Shown: positions 10,401 through 19,066, counted from the first letter of the stretch. The stretch: 64,000 bases of DNA from JABMMZ01 sp044373665 (GCA_044373665.1 JBIPNH010000002.1:11846-75845), one strand, 5' to 3'. Notes: a model not told the origin generated them from the sequence alone. Numbers and translations: made by a program.

Positions 10401-10632
10401 CATTACTTGGAGTCACCACTACCCATGCTGTTTTGGCCGGAGTTGCACTCCAACCCGCTTCTGTAGCATCCACAGAAAGGAGTAAATTGTCATTTATATC
10501 GTAGAACTTGCAACTACCACCGGCATAATATATAATGTTTGGTTTTGCTGCAACTGCACCAACTGGTGGTTGGGCAATTGTTTTAACTGCAAAAAGGAGC
10601 AGTGTCATAGTGATTAATGTTTGTTTTTTCAT
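7450..10632 (-). CDS. Secreted SGNH-hydrolase plus right-handed beta-helix protein with T9SS sorting domain
   Basis: This is a 1060-residue secreted protein. A signal peptide (1-20) is followed by an N-terminal region of about 190 residues. Next comes an SGNH/GDSL esterase-like domain (about 225-430) with the nucleophile in YGMSITAG, the third block in DMGMNDIWG and the Asp/His pair in SLHPNDY. After this a right-handed parallel beta-helix region (about 445-800) contains repeated short strands such as HISNLKF, SNISIKNCEV and VIDGCKVHDC; such folds often bind or cut polysaccharides. The C-terminal 75 residues (MYPNPIGNEDL to the end) are a type A T9SS sorting domain. The SGNH motif has Met where Asp is usual (GDSIT), though Ser is kept. 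Deacetylation or binding of an extracellular polysaccharide is a reasonable guess, not shown. Confidence 0.85.
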   Translation of the reverse strand: MKKQTLITMTLLLFAVKTIAQPPVGAVAAKPNIIYYAGGSCKFYDINDNLLLSVDATEAGWSATPAKTAWVVVTPSNGGYYEFPNYTSNAPTCNINQYLQPFWKSDTVHNELVLLNGINSTAKLMFEPQKIISVTNYDFSQPFTQNIDYSVTGNIIKQLTAKVSSSVSIVAGKKGNGQPNGLMNTKATSWTCITYIPNRKNWTNTSMLGYKGDRLPKTMAKLKAGQPLTIQAYGMSITAGLNVSGFAGDDKNFTPTKPYMRSYVDLLENALEARFGSDIKMINGSCGGKMVAWIDQYCESMVVPNQPDLVILDMGMNDIWGTTSNTQFKNSMQSSINKIKNANPNTEFILIGNMLPDVNSQGSPSNGDVLMYGFLTQLKSMETSGIAVFDMTTLSDTIYKRKGAKHCQSNSLHPNDYLARWYAQGLAELFNDGSTINKFSKKYYVNTTGNNTDGLSISSAWTSLDKINTKNFNPGDTILFEGGKTFVGHLEFDNNDGNTALKPIIISTYGNGQATINTTLTSKCGLKATNTQGFHISNLKFTGPGNGTQKDIDGMLFFTTNTSGYLSNISIKNCEVSGFGFCGIRFYSNWDVNVKAGFKDVVIDGCKVHDCRENGIVSYAFDNQSTNFYHHKKFIIRNTEVYNITGYAASTHKGSGIVLSQIDSSVIEHCVAYNTGTANTACGGPGGIWVWSANAITIQFCESHHNSSGTSTGCDGLGFDLDGGVTNSVIQYCFSHDNDGAGYLLGNFAGARPWGNNSVRYCISVNDSRTNNSSVTLFTAPNTSWNGLKFYNNTIFVSPSSKNKYNSFGAFQMTDFGTNMSGVECYNNIFYTKGGLPLVTVPTTFVTQDPKFIGNLYYANEEAFSITYGNNFNSLSAFRNGGAFCEKNGNINTGLSLNPMLNDINKSPLTLFPKPTDSLNAFHFRQTSPCRNSGLDLQMLFGINMGNRDYWGNNNKNENAYDIGAYEWNVQNLGVLSSDVFKIAMYPNPIGNEDLIIDVSKTFIPNTQFNLFDINGKIYFSQTLIEGINTIKIQSLPIGLYFIKLINENNVQTFKLIKNE

Positions 10633-10858
10633 TTTATAATTTATTTTATAATAACAATAGCTTAATATTTTTTACTAAAACATGTTTAATTCTATATTTT
10701 ATTTTGTATTCAAAGTGGGATTTAAATTTTTTATAATGCGAATATATTTATTTTAATAAAATTTTAAAAATAATATAATTAATAATATTAATACCTATAT
10801 TTAATTTTAAAAAAATTGAATACAAAATCACATTTTTTTATTCTAAACATTTTTTGTT

Positions 10859-10866
10859 TAAATTTG
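10859..10866 (+). promoter_or_regulatory. Bacteroidota -7 box for the small cationic secreted protein
   Basis: TAAATTTG matches TAnnTTTG and ends 4 bases before the ATG at 10871. The transcript should start at or beside the start codon. Confidence 0.6.
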
Positions 10867-10870
10867 TAAG

Positions 10871-11341
10871 ATGAACAGTCTTAAAATTACATTAATTGCT
10901 ATAGTTTCACTCAGTTTTCAATCCCTTTTTGCGCAGGCGACTAAAATTGATATTAAATCGCCCCAAACTCAAACCAATTATCAAAAAGGAGACACCATTT
11001 TTATCTCTGCAGAAGTTAGTTCTGAAGCGGCTTTGCATGACGTAAATGTTGTTATTAGTTCTGAAAATGACAGTAATATGGTTTATTTTAATAAAAATTA
11101 CCATACACACGGTTCTCGTCAAACCATTCAACTGATGTATATTTTGTCTATTGCCGAAAAAGCTAATTTGCGATTGATGATTTCAACTTATAATCACGGT
11201 AATGTGCAAACTGCCAAAAAACAAATGGTGGTAAGATGCAATTATCCAAATGATAAAGGTAAGTCCGATACGAATAAACCTTCTAAAAATGGAAAATCCA
11301 AAAAAGAAAAAAATACTAAAAAAGCTAATGGTAAAAAATAG
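10871..11341 (+). CDS. Small secreted Ig-like protein with lysine-rich tail
   Basis: I do not recognise a named family for this 156-residue protein. It has a clear signal peptide (residues 1-21, ending LFAQA). A beta-rich stretch (24-123, containing IDIKSPQTQTNYQKGDTIFI and a later LRLMISTYN) looks like a single Ig- or fibronectin-type fold. The last 35 residues are low-complexity and strongly basic, built from Lys, Asn, Ser and Gly. Such a tail may bind anionic polymer or the cell surface. There is no T9SS sorting domain, so it is probably exported only to the periplasm. It precedes a gliding-motility-type protein on the same strand by 77 bases. Confidence 0.7.
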   Translation: MNSLKITLIAIVSLSFQSLFAQATKIDIKSPQTQTNYQKGDTIFISAEVSSEAALHDVNVVISSENDSNMVYFNKNYHTHGSRQTIQLMYILSIAEKANLRLMISTYNHGNVQTAKKQMVVRCNYPNDKGKSDTNKPSKNGKSKKEKNTKKANGKK

Positions 11342-11418
11342 AAAATATTGATATTTCTGTTTTGGGAAATAGTTATTCTGGTTTAGTTTTTTAAGTCTCT
11401 TTTATAACTTATAATCAA

Positions 11419-13251
11419 TTGAGATTTGTACTCATAATATTGTTATTGGCTTTTACCAAAAGCGCACTCGCAACTCATATAGTGGGCGGTGAAATGAATT
11501 ATACATATTTTGGTAACAGACAGTTTAGAATAGTTCTGAAATTGTATGTCGACTGTGTGTTTGGTCAAGCGGGCGCTATAAGAGACGATGAATATGCAAG
11601 AATTGGCGTTTTCTCTAAAGACAATGATAGCTTAATGAATGGGTTAAGTTTTATGATAAAACGAAAACCACCTGTAAGGGTTTCCAAAACCAATTATAAT
11701 TGTATTGCCATACCTCCAAATGCCTGTATCGATGCTTATGATTACGATACTATAATTACCTTGCCCGAACATAAAGGGGGTTATGTGTTGTCTTTTCAGC
11801 GATGCTGTAGAAATAATACCATCAAAAACATCATTTCTCCCCAATCAACAGGTGAAAATATTTGGACTTTTATCAATGATTTCGACTCTATAGGAAACAA
11901 TAGTAGCCCCTATTTTAAGCAATTGCCTCCTAATTTTCTGTGTACGAATGCCCCTTTAATATTTGACCATTCTGCTACCGATGCCGATGGGGATAGTTTG
12001 GTCTATGAGTTTTTTCATCCTTATACCGGTGGTACCCAATTTAATCCAAGGCCCAATGTTGTTAATTATGAATCGCCACCCTTTAGTCAAATTGTTTATG
12101 AATCAGGATATGGTTTTGCCGATGCTATTAATTCACAGCCTAAAGCCACCATCAATGCTAAAACAGGTATTCTCAAAATTACTCCAACTTTAAATGGTCA
12201 GTTTGTTGTTGGAATAGTTGTTAAAGAATACCGAAACGGACGTTTAATTGGTTACACTTTTCGCGACTTTCAATTCAATGTTCAAGAATGTGTGTTTGAA
12301 ACAACATCTGCTTTTACTTCACCCGATATTAATTGCGATAAGCAAGTTGTGTTTAATAACACCAGTCAAAATGCGACTCGGTTTTTTTGGAATTTTGGTG
12401 ACACTTCTACTACCGCTGATACTTCTAGTGATAAAGTAGGGCGCTATACTTACCCTTTTATTGGCGACTATAATGTAATTTTAATTGCAGCTAACGGAAA
12501 TTGTGTAGATACCATTATAAAAACAATCACTATTTATGACAAAATAGATTTTAAGTTGCCCAATGATACTTTTTTATGTTCAGGTGCTAGTTATCTTGTT
12601 AAACCTAATCAATTTTATGACAAAACACAATACAGTTGGTCTGATGGTTCAACAGATTCGGTATTATTGGTTAGTCAAAAAGGATTGTATTGGCTCAAAA
12701 TGCAAAGAATAAATTGTGTTTTTACCGACAGTATTTATATTGATTTGGACAGTTTGAAAATAAGCTTAGTTCTAGATAGTTTACACTGTAATTTAAATGA
12801 TTTTGATTATATAGGAAGTGTTCAGGTAAAGGGAGCTTTTAATACAATAAATTGGTTATCGGAACCTCAACAATTTTTGCCCAATTCAAAGGATACAATT
12901 GTCAATGTTTTAAAAGCGGGAAAAGTATATGTTTCAGGTATTAAAACAAATGGATGTAGCTATGGTGAAGTGATAGAAATTCCAGATTTCAAAAAGAGTA
13001 ATACCATTAAAATTCCCAATGTATTTACACCTAATGGCGATTTTATAAACGAGTATTTCCCCGAACAAAATGCCAACTATTTGTATGATTTAAAAATATT
13101 TAACCGTTGGGGACTCTTGATGTTTGAGTCGAGCAATAAGCCTTGGGATGGTGGATTGGCTTATGATGGTGTCTATTATTACTTTATAACAATAAAGGAC
13201 TGCAACTTACAAGAGCAAATTCATGGCGTTATCCATTTAATTGGAGACTAA
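11419..13251 (+). CDS. Gliding-motility-associated (T9SS type B) secreted protein with PKD domain
   Basis: This 610-residue protein starts with TTG: an in-frame stop at 11392 and the absence of any ATG before the signal peptide (RFVLIILLLAFTKSALA) leave no better start. The mature part begins THIVGGEMNYTYFGN, the typical opening of large Bacteroidota adhesin-like proteins. A cadherin/Ig-like region follows, then a PKD domain (about 305-370, with FFWNFGDTSTTAD) and a Cys-containing Ig-like domain. The C-terminal 80 residues (from IPNVFTPNGDFINEYF, with IFNRWGLLMFESS and PWDGG) form the gliding-motility C-terminal domain, CHU_C, that sends proteins through T9SS. It is probably surface-attached and adhesive. 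It ends one base before the convergent MacB-like gene. Confidence 0.88.
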   Translation: MRFVLIILLLAFTKSALATHIVGGEMNYTYFGNRQFRIVLKLYVDCVFGQAGAIRDDEYARIGVFSKDNDSLMNGLSFMIKRKPPVRVSKTNYNCIAIPPNACIDAYDYDTIITLPEHKGGYVLSFQRCCRNNTIKNIISPQSTGENIWTFINDFDSIGNNSSPYFKQLPPNFLCTNAPLIFDHSATDADGDSLVYEFFHPYTGGTQFNPRPNVVNYESPPFSQIVYESGYGFADAINSQPKATINAKTGILKITPTLNGQFVVGIVVKEYRNGRLIGYTFRDFQFNVQECVFETTSAFTSPDINCDKQVVFNNTSQNATRFFWNFGDTSTTADTSSDKVGRYTYPFIGDYNVILIAANGNCVDTIIKTITIYDKIDFKLPNDTFLCSGASYLVKPNQFYDKTQYSWSDGSTDSVLLVSQKGLYWLKMQRINCVFTDSIYIDLDSLKISLVLDSLHCNLNDFDYIGSVQVKGAFNTINWLSEPQQFLPNSKDTIVNVLKAGKVYVSGIKTNGCSYGEVIEIPDFKKSNTIKIPNVFTPNGDFINEYFPEQNANYLYDLKIFNRWGLLMFESSNKPWDGGLAYDGVYYYFITIKDCNLQEQIHGVIHLIGD

Positions 13252-13252
13252 T

Positions 13253-14527
13253 TTATTTACTTCGCATCGCTTCTACAGGTTGAAGCTGCCCTGCTTTGTA
13301 CGCAGGAATAAATCCAGAAAGTAAACCGATAACGGATGAAAAAGCAAGTCCAATCAATACATTTTCTTTGGTTACTAGTAATCTAAAGTTGGATTCAAAC
13401 TGACTTTCTATAATGACATTCAATAACATTGAAAATCCAAATGTGATTAACAAACCAATAATTCCTCCCATTACACTTAATAACACAGATTCTGTAAGAA
13501 ACTGAATGATAATAAACTCATTTTTAGCGCCTAATGCTTTTTGTATTCCTATTATGGCTGTTCTTTCTTTAACCGAAACAAACATAATATTAGCCACCCC
13601 AAAACCACCAACGAGTAGAGAGAACAATCCAATAACTAATCCAAATTTATTGACACTTTTAAAGAAATCACCAATGGTTTCAGTCAAAAAGGAAATTCTG
13701 TTTAATGAAAAATTATCGTCTTGCGAAGGTTTTAATTTTCGAATGGTTCGCATCGTTCCTCTAATTTCCTCATTCACTGCTATTTCATTCACATTCTCTT
13801 TTACTTTTATAATCAACTTTCCTCCGCCTTTTTTACCAGTAGCGTATTCTAAAAAACGAATAGGAACTACCATCTTATCATCAAAATCAATATTGATTAA
13901 ATTGTCTCCTTGAAACTTGAAAACACCAATTACTTTAATGGGTTTGCCAAAAGCGGTAATGGTTTTTCCAATGATATCTTCATCAGTGGCTAATCCCTTG
14001 GCAACATTTGCGCCAATAACAGCAACCGCTAATCCATTTTGGTCTTCGTAAGGATTAAAAAATCGCCCTTTTTCGAGTTCTATTTCTTCTATTTTTACAA
14101 AATCATAAGTGTAACCATCCACGGTTACATCTTCAACCTCATTATTGTCGTGTTTAATGGTCGACCTAGAGGAATAGGAATAAGAAAGTGCCTCAAAAAA
14201 ATGGTTGACCGGATATTGCTTTAGGGTTTTTAATTCTTCTAAATTAGAGTCAGGACGTTTTAAATATTCCCACCAAGGGTAATCGCTGCCACCGCCACTC
14301 CATTCCCATTTGTCTATATAAATAACATTTTTACCCAAGGATTGAACACTGTTTTTGATGTTTGCCTCTAATGAATCAACAAGAGTAAAAACTAAAATAA
14401 CCAAGAAAATACCAATGGTTATGCCAATTACAGATAAAAATGAACGCAGTTTGTTACTCAATAGTGATTGAACTGCAAACTTTGCACTTTCATTAACTAG
14501 TCGGTAGTATAAGGTCCATTTGTTCAA
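13253..14527 (-). CDS. MacB/FtsX-type ABC transporter permease
   Basis: This permease of 424 residues has four membrane segments, one at about 28-52 (LRSFLSVIGITIGIFLVIL) and three near the C-terminus (about 290-415). A large extracytoplasmic MacB periplasmic core domain (about 55-285) lies between, and the protein ends with the usual PVEAMRS motif. Such permeases pair with a LolD/MacB-type ATPase for export of peptides, lipoproteins or drugs. No ATPase lies beside it, so the partner must be encoded elsewhere. The start is TTG: an in-frame TAA lies 18 bases upstream and the nearby ATG is in another frame. The gene is convergent with the gliding-type protein, with almost no gap. Confidence 0.88.
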   Translation of the reverse strand: MNKWTLYYRLVNESAKFAVQSLLSNKLRSFLSVIGITIGIFLVILVFTLVDSLEANIKNSVQSLGKNVIYIDKWEWSGGGSDYPWWEYLKRPDSNLEELKTLKQYPVNHFFEALSYSYSSRSTIKHDNNEVEDVTVDGYTYDFVKIEEIELEKGRFFNPYEDQNGLAVAVIGANVAKGLATDEDIIGKTITAFGKPIKVIGVFKFQGDNLINIDFDDKMVVPIRFLEYATGKKGGGKLIIKVKENVNEIAVNEEIRGTMRTIRKLKPSQDDNFSLNRISFLTETIGDFFKSVNKFGLVIGLFSLLVGGFGVANIMFVSVKERTAIIGIQKALGAKNEFIIIQFLTESVLLSVMGGIIGLLITFGFSMLLNVIIESQFESNFRLLVTKENVLIGLAFSSVIGLLSGFIPAYKAGQLQPVEAMRSK

Positions 14528-14596
14528 AGTATGGCAATTTTAAGTGTATTTTAGCAATTATTTAGTTTCATTCGATAGAATCTTTGAATTCACACA

Positions 14597-16765
14597 TCAA
14601 CGTTTTAATAATTTGAAAACATAAGGGCCTGAATTTTCGCTTTTAACCACAACAGTATAAATACCATCAGCAATATCTTGGATGTTTATTTGATGGCTGT
14701 TGATATCGATTATATCAGATTGATGCATTACCAAATCGCCAAGTGTGTTGTAGATAGAAATACTTGCATTCTGAATTATGACATTTCCTTTGAATGTAAT
14801 ATACTGTTGACTTGGATTTGGATAAAAAAACAAATTATTGGTGTTGTAAAAGGCATTAATTCCGGCATATTGTAGAGACAATAATACTGCTTCATAAGCA
14901 TTGACTTTGCCATGTCCATAATTATTATTGGGTGTTGCTCCAGTCCATTGATCCTCTGTGGCAGTTTGTTCTAAAATTTCCATGACTTGATAGGCATTAA
15001 GATTGGGATTTGCCTCTAACATTAAGGCCACTATGCCAGTTGCATGTGGAGCTGCCATTGAGGTTCCACTCGAAGCTGCCCAATATTGCGTATCTCCTCG
15101 GAATGTAGTTTTTAATAATGTTCGATCACTCATCCAAGATGCCATTTGCAAGTTGTTGTAGGATGAAGGAACATTGAATCCTGGTGCAACAATGTTTGGT
15201 TTTATACGACCATCTACGGTAGGTCCCCTGCTAGAAAAGGAAGCCAAACTACCCGGAAAAGCATAAGCAGAATCATTCACTAACTTGCCTTTAATATTTG
15301 TAAATGAAGAACGTGCTGCTGAAGCACCAACAGAAATTACAGCTTTAGATGTACCGCCATTTTCACCTGCAGTATAGTTGGAATTGCCTTTAATAAAAGA
15401 GTTTTCATAATTCCATTTTCCCCATTTATTCGTGAATGAACCACTTGTCCAGTCTCTTGCAGCACCGCTGTTCCATGCATGAATTTCAGCTGAATCCGAG
15501 GTAATATTCACTTTAAAAATATAAAGTCTTCTGTTTGAGCTTTCTGCACTTAACGTAATGTTGGGCTTGTTATTAAGAGGGTAGTTTGCTTGGTTTTGGA
15601 ATGAAATCTTAAACTGATTATTTTGATGAGATAAAGTATAAGAGCGGTTGATTTCATTTGAATACACAAAGGGTGTTTCTCTTACTATTTGCAAATGAGT
15701 GTCTAATACCTGAACCTGAATGCTAAAACGGCTGTTTTTACTTCCCCAAAAATCACAGTAAATACTCTCACGACCTCGCCATTGTCGATTGTTCTCGATA
15801 GCAAGTGTGGAAATAGTATCCTTGTTGAATTTGTAATTTAAGTGCATTGGGTTTTCACCATCATTGCCATTGGCACCAACAATTATTTTGCCATTACCTA
15901 CCAATTGTTCTGTGGCAATATCGAACAAACTAGTGCCATCATGCGGACCAGTATGCATACCCCAACTTAAGTTAATAACGGCCGGTTTGTCTACCGAAGC
16001 TGCGTAGTCGAAAATATATTTATAAGCATCGATAATACTTGGATTAGCAATCACATAATCGCCCAAAGCACTTCCTCTTAGTGAGTCGTTACTGTATTTA
16101 ATGCTTACAAATACTAATTCAGACTCGGGTGCTACTCCTCTATATTGTCTATTAGGCGTTGAGAAACCACTGCCAGCAGCAATACCTGCCACATGGGTTC
16201 CATGACTGCCGTCGAGGTCATTGGCATTAATTATTGCAGTAGAATCTGTATATAAATTGCCATAATTATAACCAATAGGTGGTGTTCCACTTTGTCCTTG
16301 ATGCCAAAATCGAGAAATTCTTGTTTTTGTACCATCTTTATTAAAAAAATTAGGATTGTTGTTTTGGAAACCAACATCTACAATTCCTATAATGACGCCC
16401 TTTCCTTCAAAGTTTTTTGGCAATCCATTGTTGCTTCCATTATTAACTTTATCAACACTTGTAAAGGTTCTTTCTATGTCGTTTAATGGGTGAATATTGA
16501 CACCAACAAGTGCTTGTTCCATGTATAAAACCCCTTTAGTTTCTTGAATTACTTTGCTTAAATCTTCAGCAAAATCTATCGTTAAAATAGATTTTAAACG
16601 ACTGTTGATGTGAATGTCTAGATTCTTAAAACTGCTTTCATTGAAATTATTGTCTATCAATATCAAAGCTTGTTTGCGAATAATTGGATTGGTTTGGGCA
16701 CTGCCAATGTTAACAGACAATAAAGTTATTAAAAGAAGATGAATTTTGAAGATATTAAAAACCAT
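14597..16765 (-). CDS. Subtilisin-like (S8) protease with T9SS type A sorting domain
   Basis: This is a secreted serine protease of 722 residues. It has a signal peptide (1-23), a short propeptide region (about 25-100) and a peptidase S8 domain (about 120-625) interrupted by a beta-rich insert (about 310-450). The catalytic triad is intact: Asp130 in GIVDVGF, His188 in SHGTHVAG and Ser569 in SGTSMAAP. A type A T9SS sorting domain (about 648-722, beginning FFYPNPSQQYITF) ends the protein, so it should be exported across the outer membrane and surface-anchored or released. Its ATG lies inside the last codons of the upstream haemoglobin gene, with an 11-base overlap, which implies translational coupling. 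It resembles the subtilase at 38674 in layout and motifs; the two may be paralogues. Confidence 0.93.
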   Translation of the reverse strand: MVFNIFKIHLLLITLLSVNIGSAQTNPIIRKQALILIDNNFNESSFKNLDIHINSRLKSILTIDFAEDLSKVIQETKGVLYMEQALVGVNIHPLNDIERTFTSVDKVNNGSNNGLPKNFEGKGVIIGIVDVGFQNNNPNFFNKDGTKTRISRFWHQGQSGTPPIGYNYGNLYTDSTAIINANDLDGSHGTHVAGIAAGSGFSTPNRQYRGVAPESELVFVSIKYSNDSLRGSALGDYVIANPSIIDAYKYIFDYAASVDKPAVINLSWGMHTGPHDGTSLFDIATEQLVGNGKIIVGANGNDGENPMHLNYKFNKDTISTLAIENNRQWRGRESIYCDFWGSKNSRFSIQVQVLDTHLQIVRETPFVYSNEINRSYTLSHQNNQFKISFQNQANYPLNNKPNITLSAESSNRRLYIFKVNITSDSAEIHAWNSGAARDWTSGSFTNKWGKWNYENSFIKGNSNYTAGENGGTSKAVISVGASAARSSFTNIKGKLVNDSAYAFPGSLASFSSRGPTVDGRIKPNIVAPGFNVPSSYNNLQMASWMSDRTLLKTTFRGDTQYWAASSGTSMAAPHATGIVALMLEANPNLNAYQVMEILEQTATEDQWTGATPNNNYGHGKVNAYEAVLLSLQYAGINAFYNTNNLFFYPNPSQQYITFKGNVIIQNASISIYNTLGDLVMHQSDIIDINSHQINIQDIADGIYTVVVKSENSGPYVFKLLKR

Positions 16766-17120
16766 GGTATTCGCCTGTAAGTTTATGTAAAAAAGTAGAA
16801 GCTAATAATCTAACCCTTTCGAGAGCAATATTAGCACTAGGTCCGCTAAACATTTCATTGGTGGTAGTGGTAAAATAATTCAACCATTTTTCGAAATGAA
16901 TTTTTTCTAAATTTAGATGGATATGTTTTTCAAAAACATTGGTTTTGTAACCTTCTTTGTCGAGCAATACAAACGACCAAAACGCCACTATTTTAGGCAT
17001 GTGTTCTTCCAAATTCAAGTGAGAAAATTTAGGAGAGGTAATGGGGTCGTTCAATAAGTGTTTATAAAACGCAGTTTGCCATTGGTAAATATCGTTTTCA
17101 GTTTCAATGTCTTTGAGCAT
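16755..17120 (-). CDS. Group III truncated haemoglobin
   Basis: This single-domain globin-like protein of 121 residues carries group III features: LKDIETENDIYQWQTAFY at the N-terminus, HMPKIVAFWSFVLL, and HIHLNLEKIHFEKWL, which should contain the proximal haem-ligand His. Group III truncated haemoglobins bind O2 or NO and are linked to micro-oxic or nitrosative stress. The chosen ATG (17120) starts MLKDIETEND. The reading frame stays open to 17180, but that extension is a hydrophobic run unlike the family and contains a -7 promoter box at 17132-17139, so it should be untranslated. The gene overlaps the downstream subtilase by 11 bases, an odd pairing with no obvious functional link. Confidence 0.82.
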   Translation of the reverse strand: MLKDIETENDIYQWQTAFYKHLLNDPITSPKFSHLNLEEHMPKIVAFWSFVLLDKEGYKTNVFEKHIHLNLEKIHFEKWLNYFTTTTNEMFSGPSANIALERVRLLASTFLHKLTGEYHGF

Positions 17121-17131
17121 AGGATAAAACA

Positions 17132-17139
17132 CAAAAATA
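17132..17139 (-). promoter_or_regulatory. Bacteroidota -7 box for the haemoglobin-subtilase pair
   Basis: Minus-strand TATTTTTG, an exact TAnnTTTG match, ends 11 bases before the ATG at 17120. It fixes the globin start at 17120 because longer starts would lie at or upstream of the promoter. Confidence 0.55.
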
Positions 17140-17191
17140 ATTAATAAGTGCTGAATAATATAGAAAAATATTATTATCATTGCTATGTCTA

Positions 17192-19066
17192 ATGCGTGAG
17201 AGTAAATTTGTAGATCAAAACAAAGAGAAATGGCAACAATTCGAACTTGAATTAAAACAAGCTCAAAAAAACCCTAGTAAGTTAAGAGCTCAGTTAATTC
17301 AAATTACAGATGATTTGTCGTATGCTCGAACATACTACAAAAACCGGTCGGTGAAAATCTATTTGAATGGATTAGCGCAACTCATTTACCAATCAATTTA
17401 TAAAAACAAATCAAACGTTTCTAAGTCAATCTATGATTTCTTTAAAACCGATGTTCCCAAAATTGTGTATTACGGTCGCAAAGAAATGTTGCTTTCTTTT
17501 GTTATTTTATTGGTTTCGGTTTTAATAGGGCTGTTTTCTTCGGCTAATGACGAGCAATTTGCACGCTCTATTTTTGGGGATGATTATATCAATCAAACGA
17601 TTAAAAACATTGAAAAAGGAGATCCCCTTGGTATTTATAAGTCGAGCGATGCGTTCGAAATGTTTGTAAGTATAGCAACCAATAATTTAAGGGTTTCTTT
17701 GTTTGTGTTTTTGTTTGGATTGCTTTTTTCCTATGGTGCAATGGTCTTAATGATTCGCAACGGGGTAATGTTAGGCGCATTTATATATTTCTTTTATTCC
17801 CGAAATTTAATGGCAGAATTTAACCTAACAGTGTGGATGCATGGTAGTATAGAGATTTTGACTTTGGTTATAGAAACACAAGCAGGAATGCTTTTGGGAA
17901 GGGGTTTGCTGTATCCCGGAACTTTGAGCAGAAGTAAGGCTTTTAGTGTTTGGGGAAAACGAGGTGCTATGTTGTTTTTAGCAGGTATTCCTTTTATTTT
18001 GTTTGCTGCTTTTGTTGAGTCTTTTCTCACCAGATTTACTGAAATTCCTGATGTATTTAGAGCTTCATTCATCTTGCTATCGGTTAGCTTAATGGTGTTT
18101 TACTTTGTTATTTATCCATACAATAAATTTAAAGATGTTAAAGATGTTGATTTAGGTGATGCCGATTATAAACCCGACGAAACTCTCGAGTTTGATAAAA
18201 ATAGCATTTATTCCAATGGGGTCATATTTATGAAATCAATTGGTTTTTTAAAGAAATATTTCAATGCAATTTTGATTTCTGTTCTAGCATGTTCTGTTCT
18301 GTTTTTTGCAAGTATTTACGCCTTTAATTTTAACGAAACAGTACGTCATTTTCAAGTGCTTTCTATCGATATTGAGGACATAAATATTTACAGTTTGATT
18401 AGTAAATTAGGGGCTAGTTATTCAAATTTTGGCATATTGCTTAATCACAATGAGGGGATAGTTCAGTATTTGCTAATGTCCGTTTGGCAATTTGGTATAG
18501 TGTTTTTGGTTTGTAAGAAATTATTTAAAGAGTTTGAAATTCAATTTTCAGTTAAAAGATCAGTTATCGCCATTGCCTCCTTTATTTTGTCAATCAATTT
18601 GTTATTGCTAATAAATGGGTCCCTTGTGCTTATTGTTTATCTACTTTTATTTCCTGTTGCCTTATCAGGTATTTTTATTTACTTGTATTATTCCAACTTA
18701 TACTCAGTAAGTGATGGTATAAAAATGGTGTTTCAAAGTGGATTAATTAAAACCCAATTGTTGTCCTTAACCATGGCATTTATCTGTACCATTAGTTTTG
18801 TGTTGTTAATGTCTCCCATAAGTTTTTTAATGGTTTGGTTAATCGAAATGAATGTTCAATTGTCACCCGAAAAATACACTTTATTGATTAAAAGTATTTT
18901 ATTGTTTTTATTTGTCATAATAGTGAGTTTTCTTATCGCATTCCAAATTATTCAATTGCTAATAAACGCAATAAGCATAAGAGAAATAAATACTGCCACG
19001 GGTTTAAAAATGGCTATTCATCAATTAGGAAACACCAAGAAGGTATACGGTATAGAAACTGAATGA
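17192..19066 (+). CDS. SpoIIM-family membrane protein with an extra C-terminal membrane half
   Basis: This polytopic membrane protein has 624 residues from the ATG at 17192. The N-terminal half (about 1-320) is the SpoIIM (DUF95) family: a soluble helical start (RESKFVDQNKEKWQQFE) then about five membrane segments with GLLFSYGAMVLMIRNGVMLG and the polar WMHGSIEI and ETQAGMLLGRGL motifs. The second half (about 345-624) adds around six more membrane segments and does not look like SpoIIM. Most Bacteroidota SpoIIM proteins stop near residue 320, so this looks like a fusion with the membrane protein often found as the next gene. It heads a five-gene operon ending in MoxR and DUF58; function is unknown. 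The RDD-family gene usually found near SpoIIM is not here. Confidence 0.85.
   Translation: MRESKFVDQNKEKWQQFELELKQAQKNPSKLRAQLIQITDDLSYARTYYKNRSVKIYLNGLAQLIYQSIYKNKSNVSKSIYDFFKTDVPKIVYYGRKEMLLSFVILLVSVLIGLFSSANDEQFARSIFGDDYINQTIKNIEKGDPLGIYKSSDAFEMFVSIATNNLRVSLFVFLFGLLFSYGAMVLMIRNGVMLGAFIYFFYSRNLMAEFNLTVWMHGSIEILTLVIETQAGMLLGRGLLYPGTLSRSKAFSVWGKRGAMLFLAGIPFILFAAFVESFLTRFTEIPDVFRASFILLSVSLMVFYFVIYPYNKFKDVKDVDLGDADYKPDETLEFDKNSIYSNGVIFMKSIGFLKKYFNAILISVLACSVLFFASIYAFNFNETVRHFQVLSIDIEDINIYSLISKLGASYSNFGILLNHNEGIVQYLLMSVWQFGIVFLVCKKLFKEFEIQFSVKRSVIAIASFILSINLLLLINGSLVLIVYLLLFPVALSGIFIYLYYSNLYSVSDGIKMVFQSGLIKTQLLSLTMAFICTISFVLLMSPISFLMVWLIEMNVQLSPEKYTLLIKSILLFLFVIIVSFLIAFQIIQLLINAISIREINTATGLKMAIHQLGNTKKVYGIETE

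Noticed and set aside
17121..17180. N-terminal membrane segment of the truncated haemoglobin
   Set aside because: The hydrophobic run is the translation of the promoter region; a -7 box lies at 17132-17139 and globins of this group start near MLKDIE.
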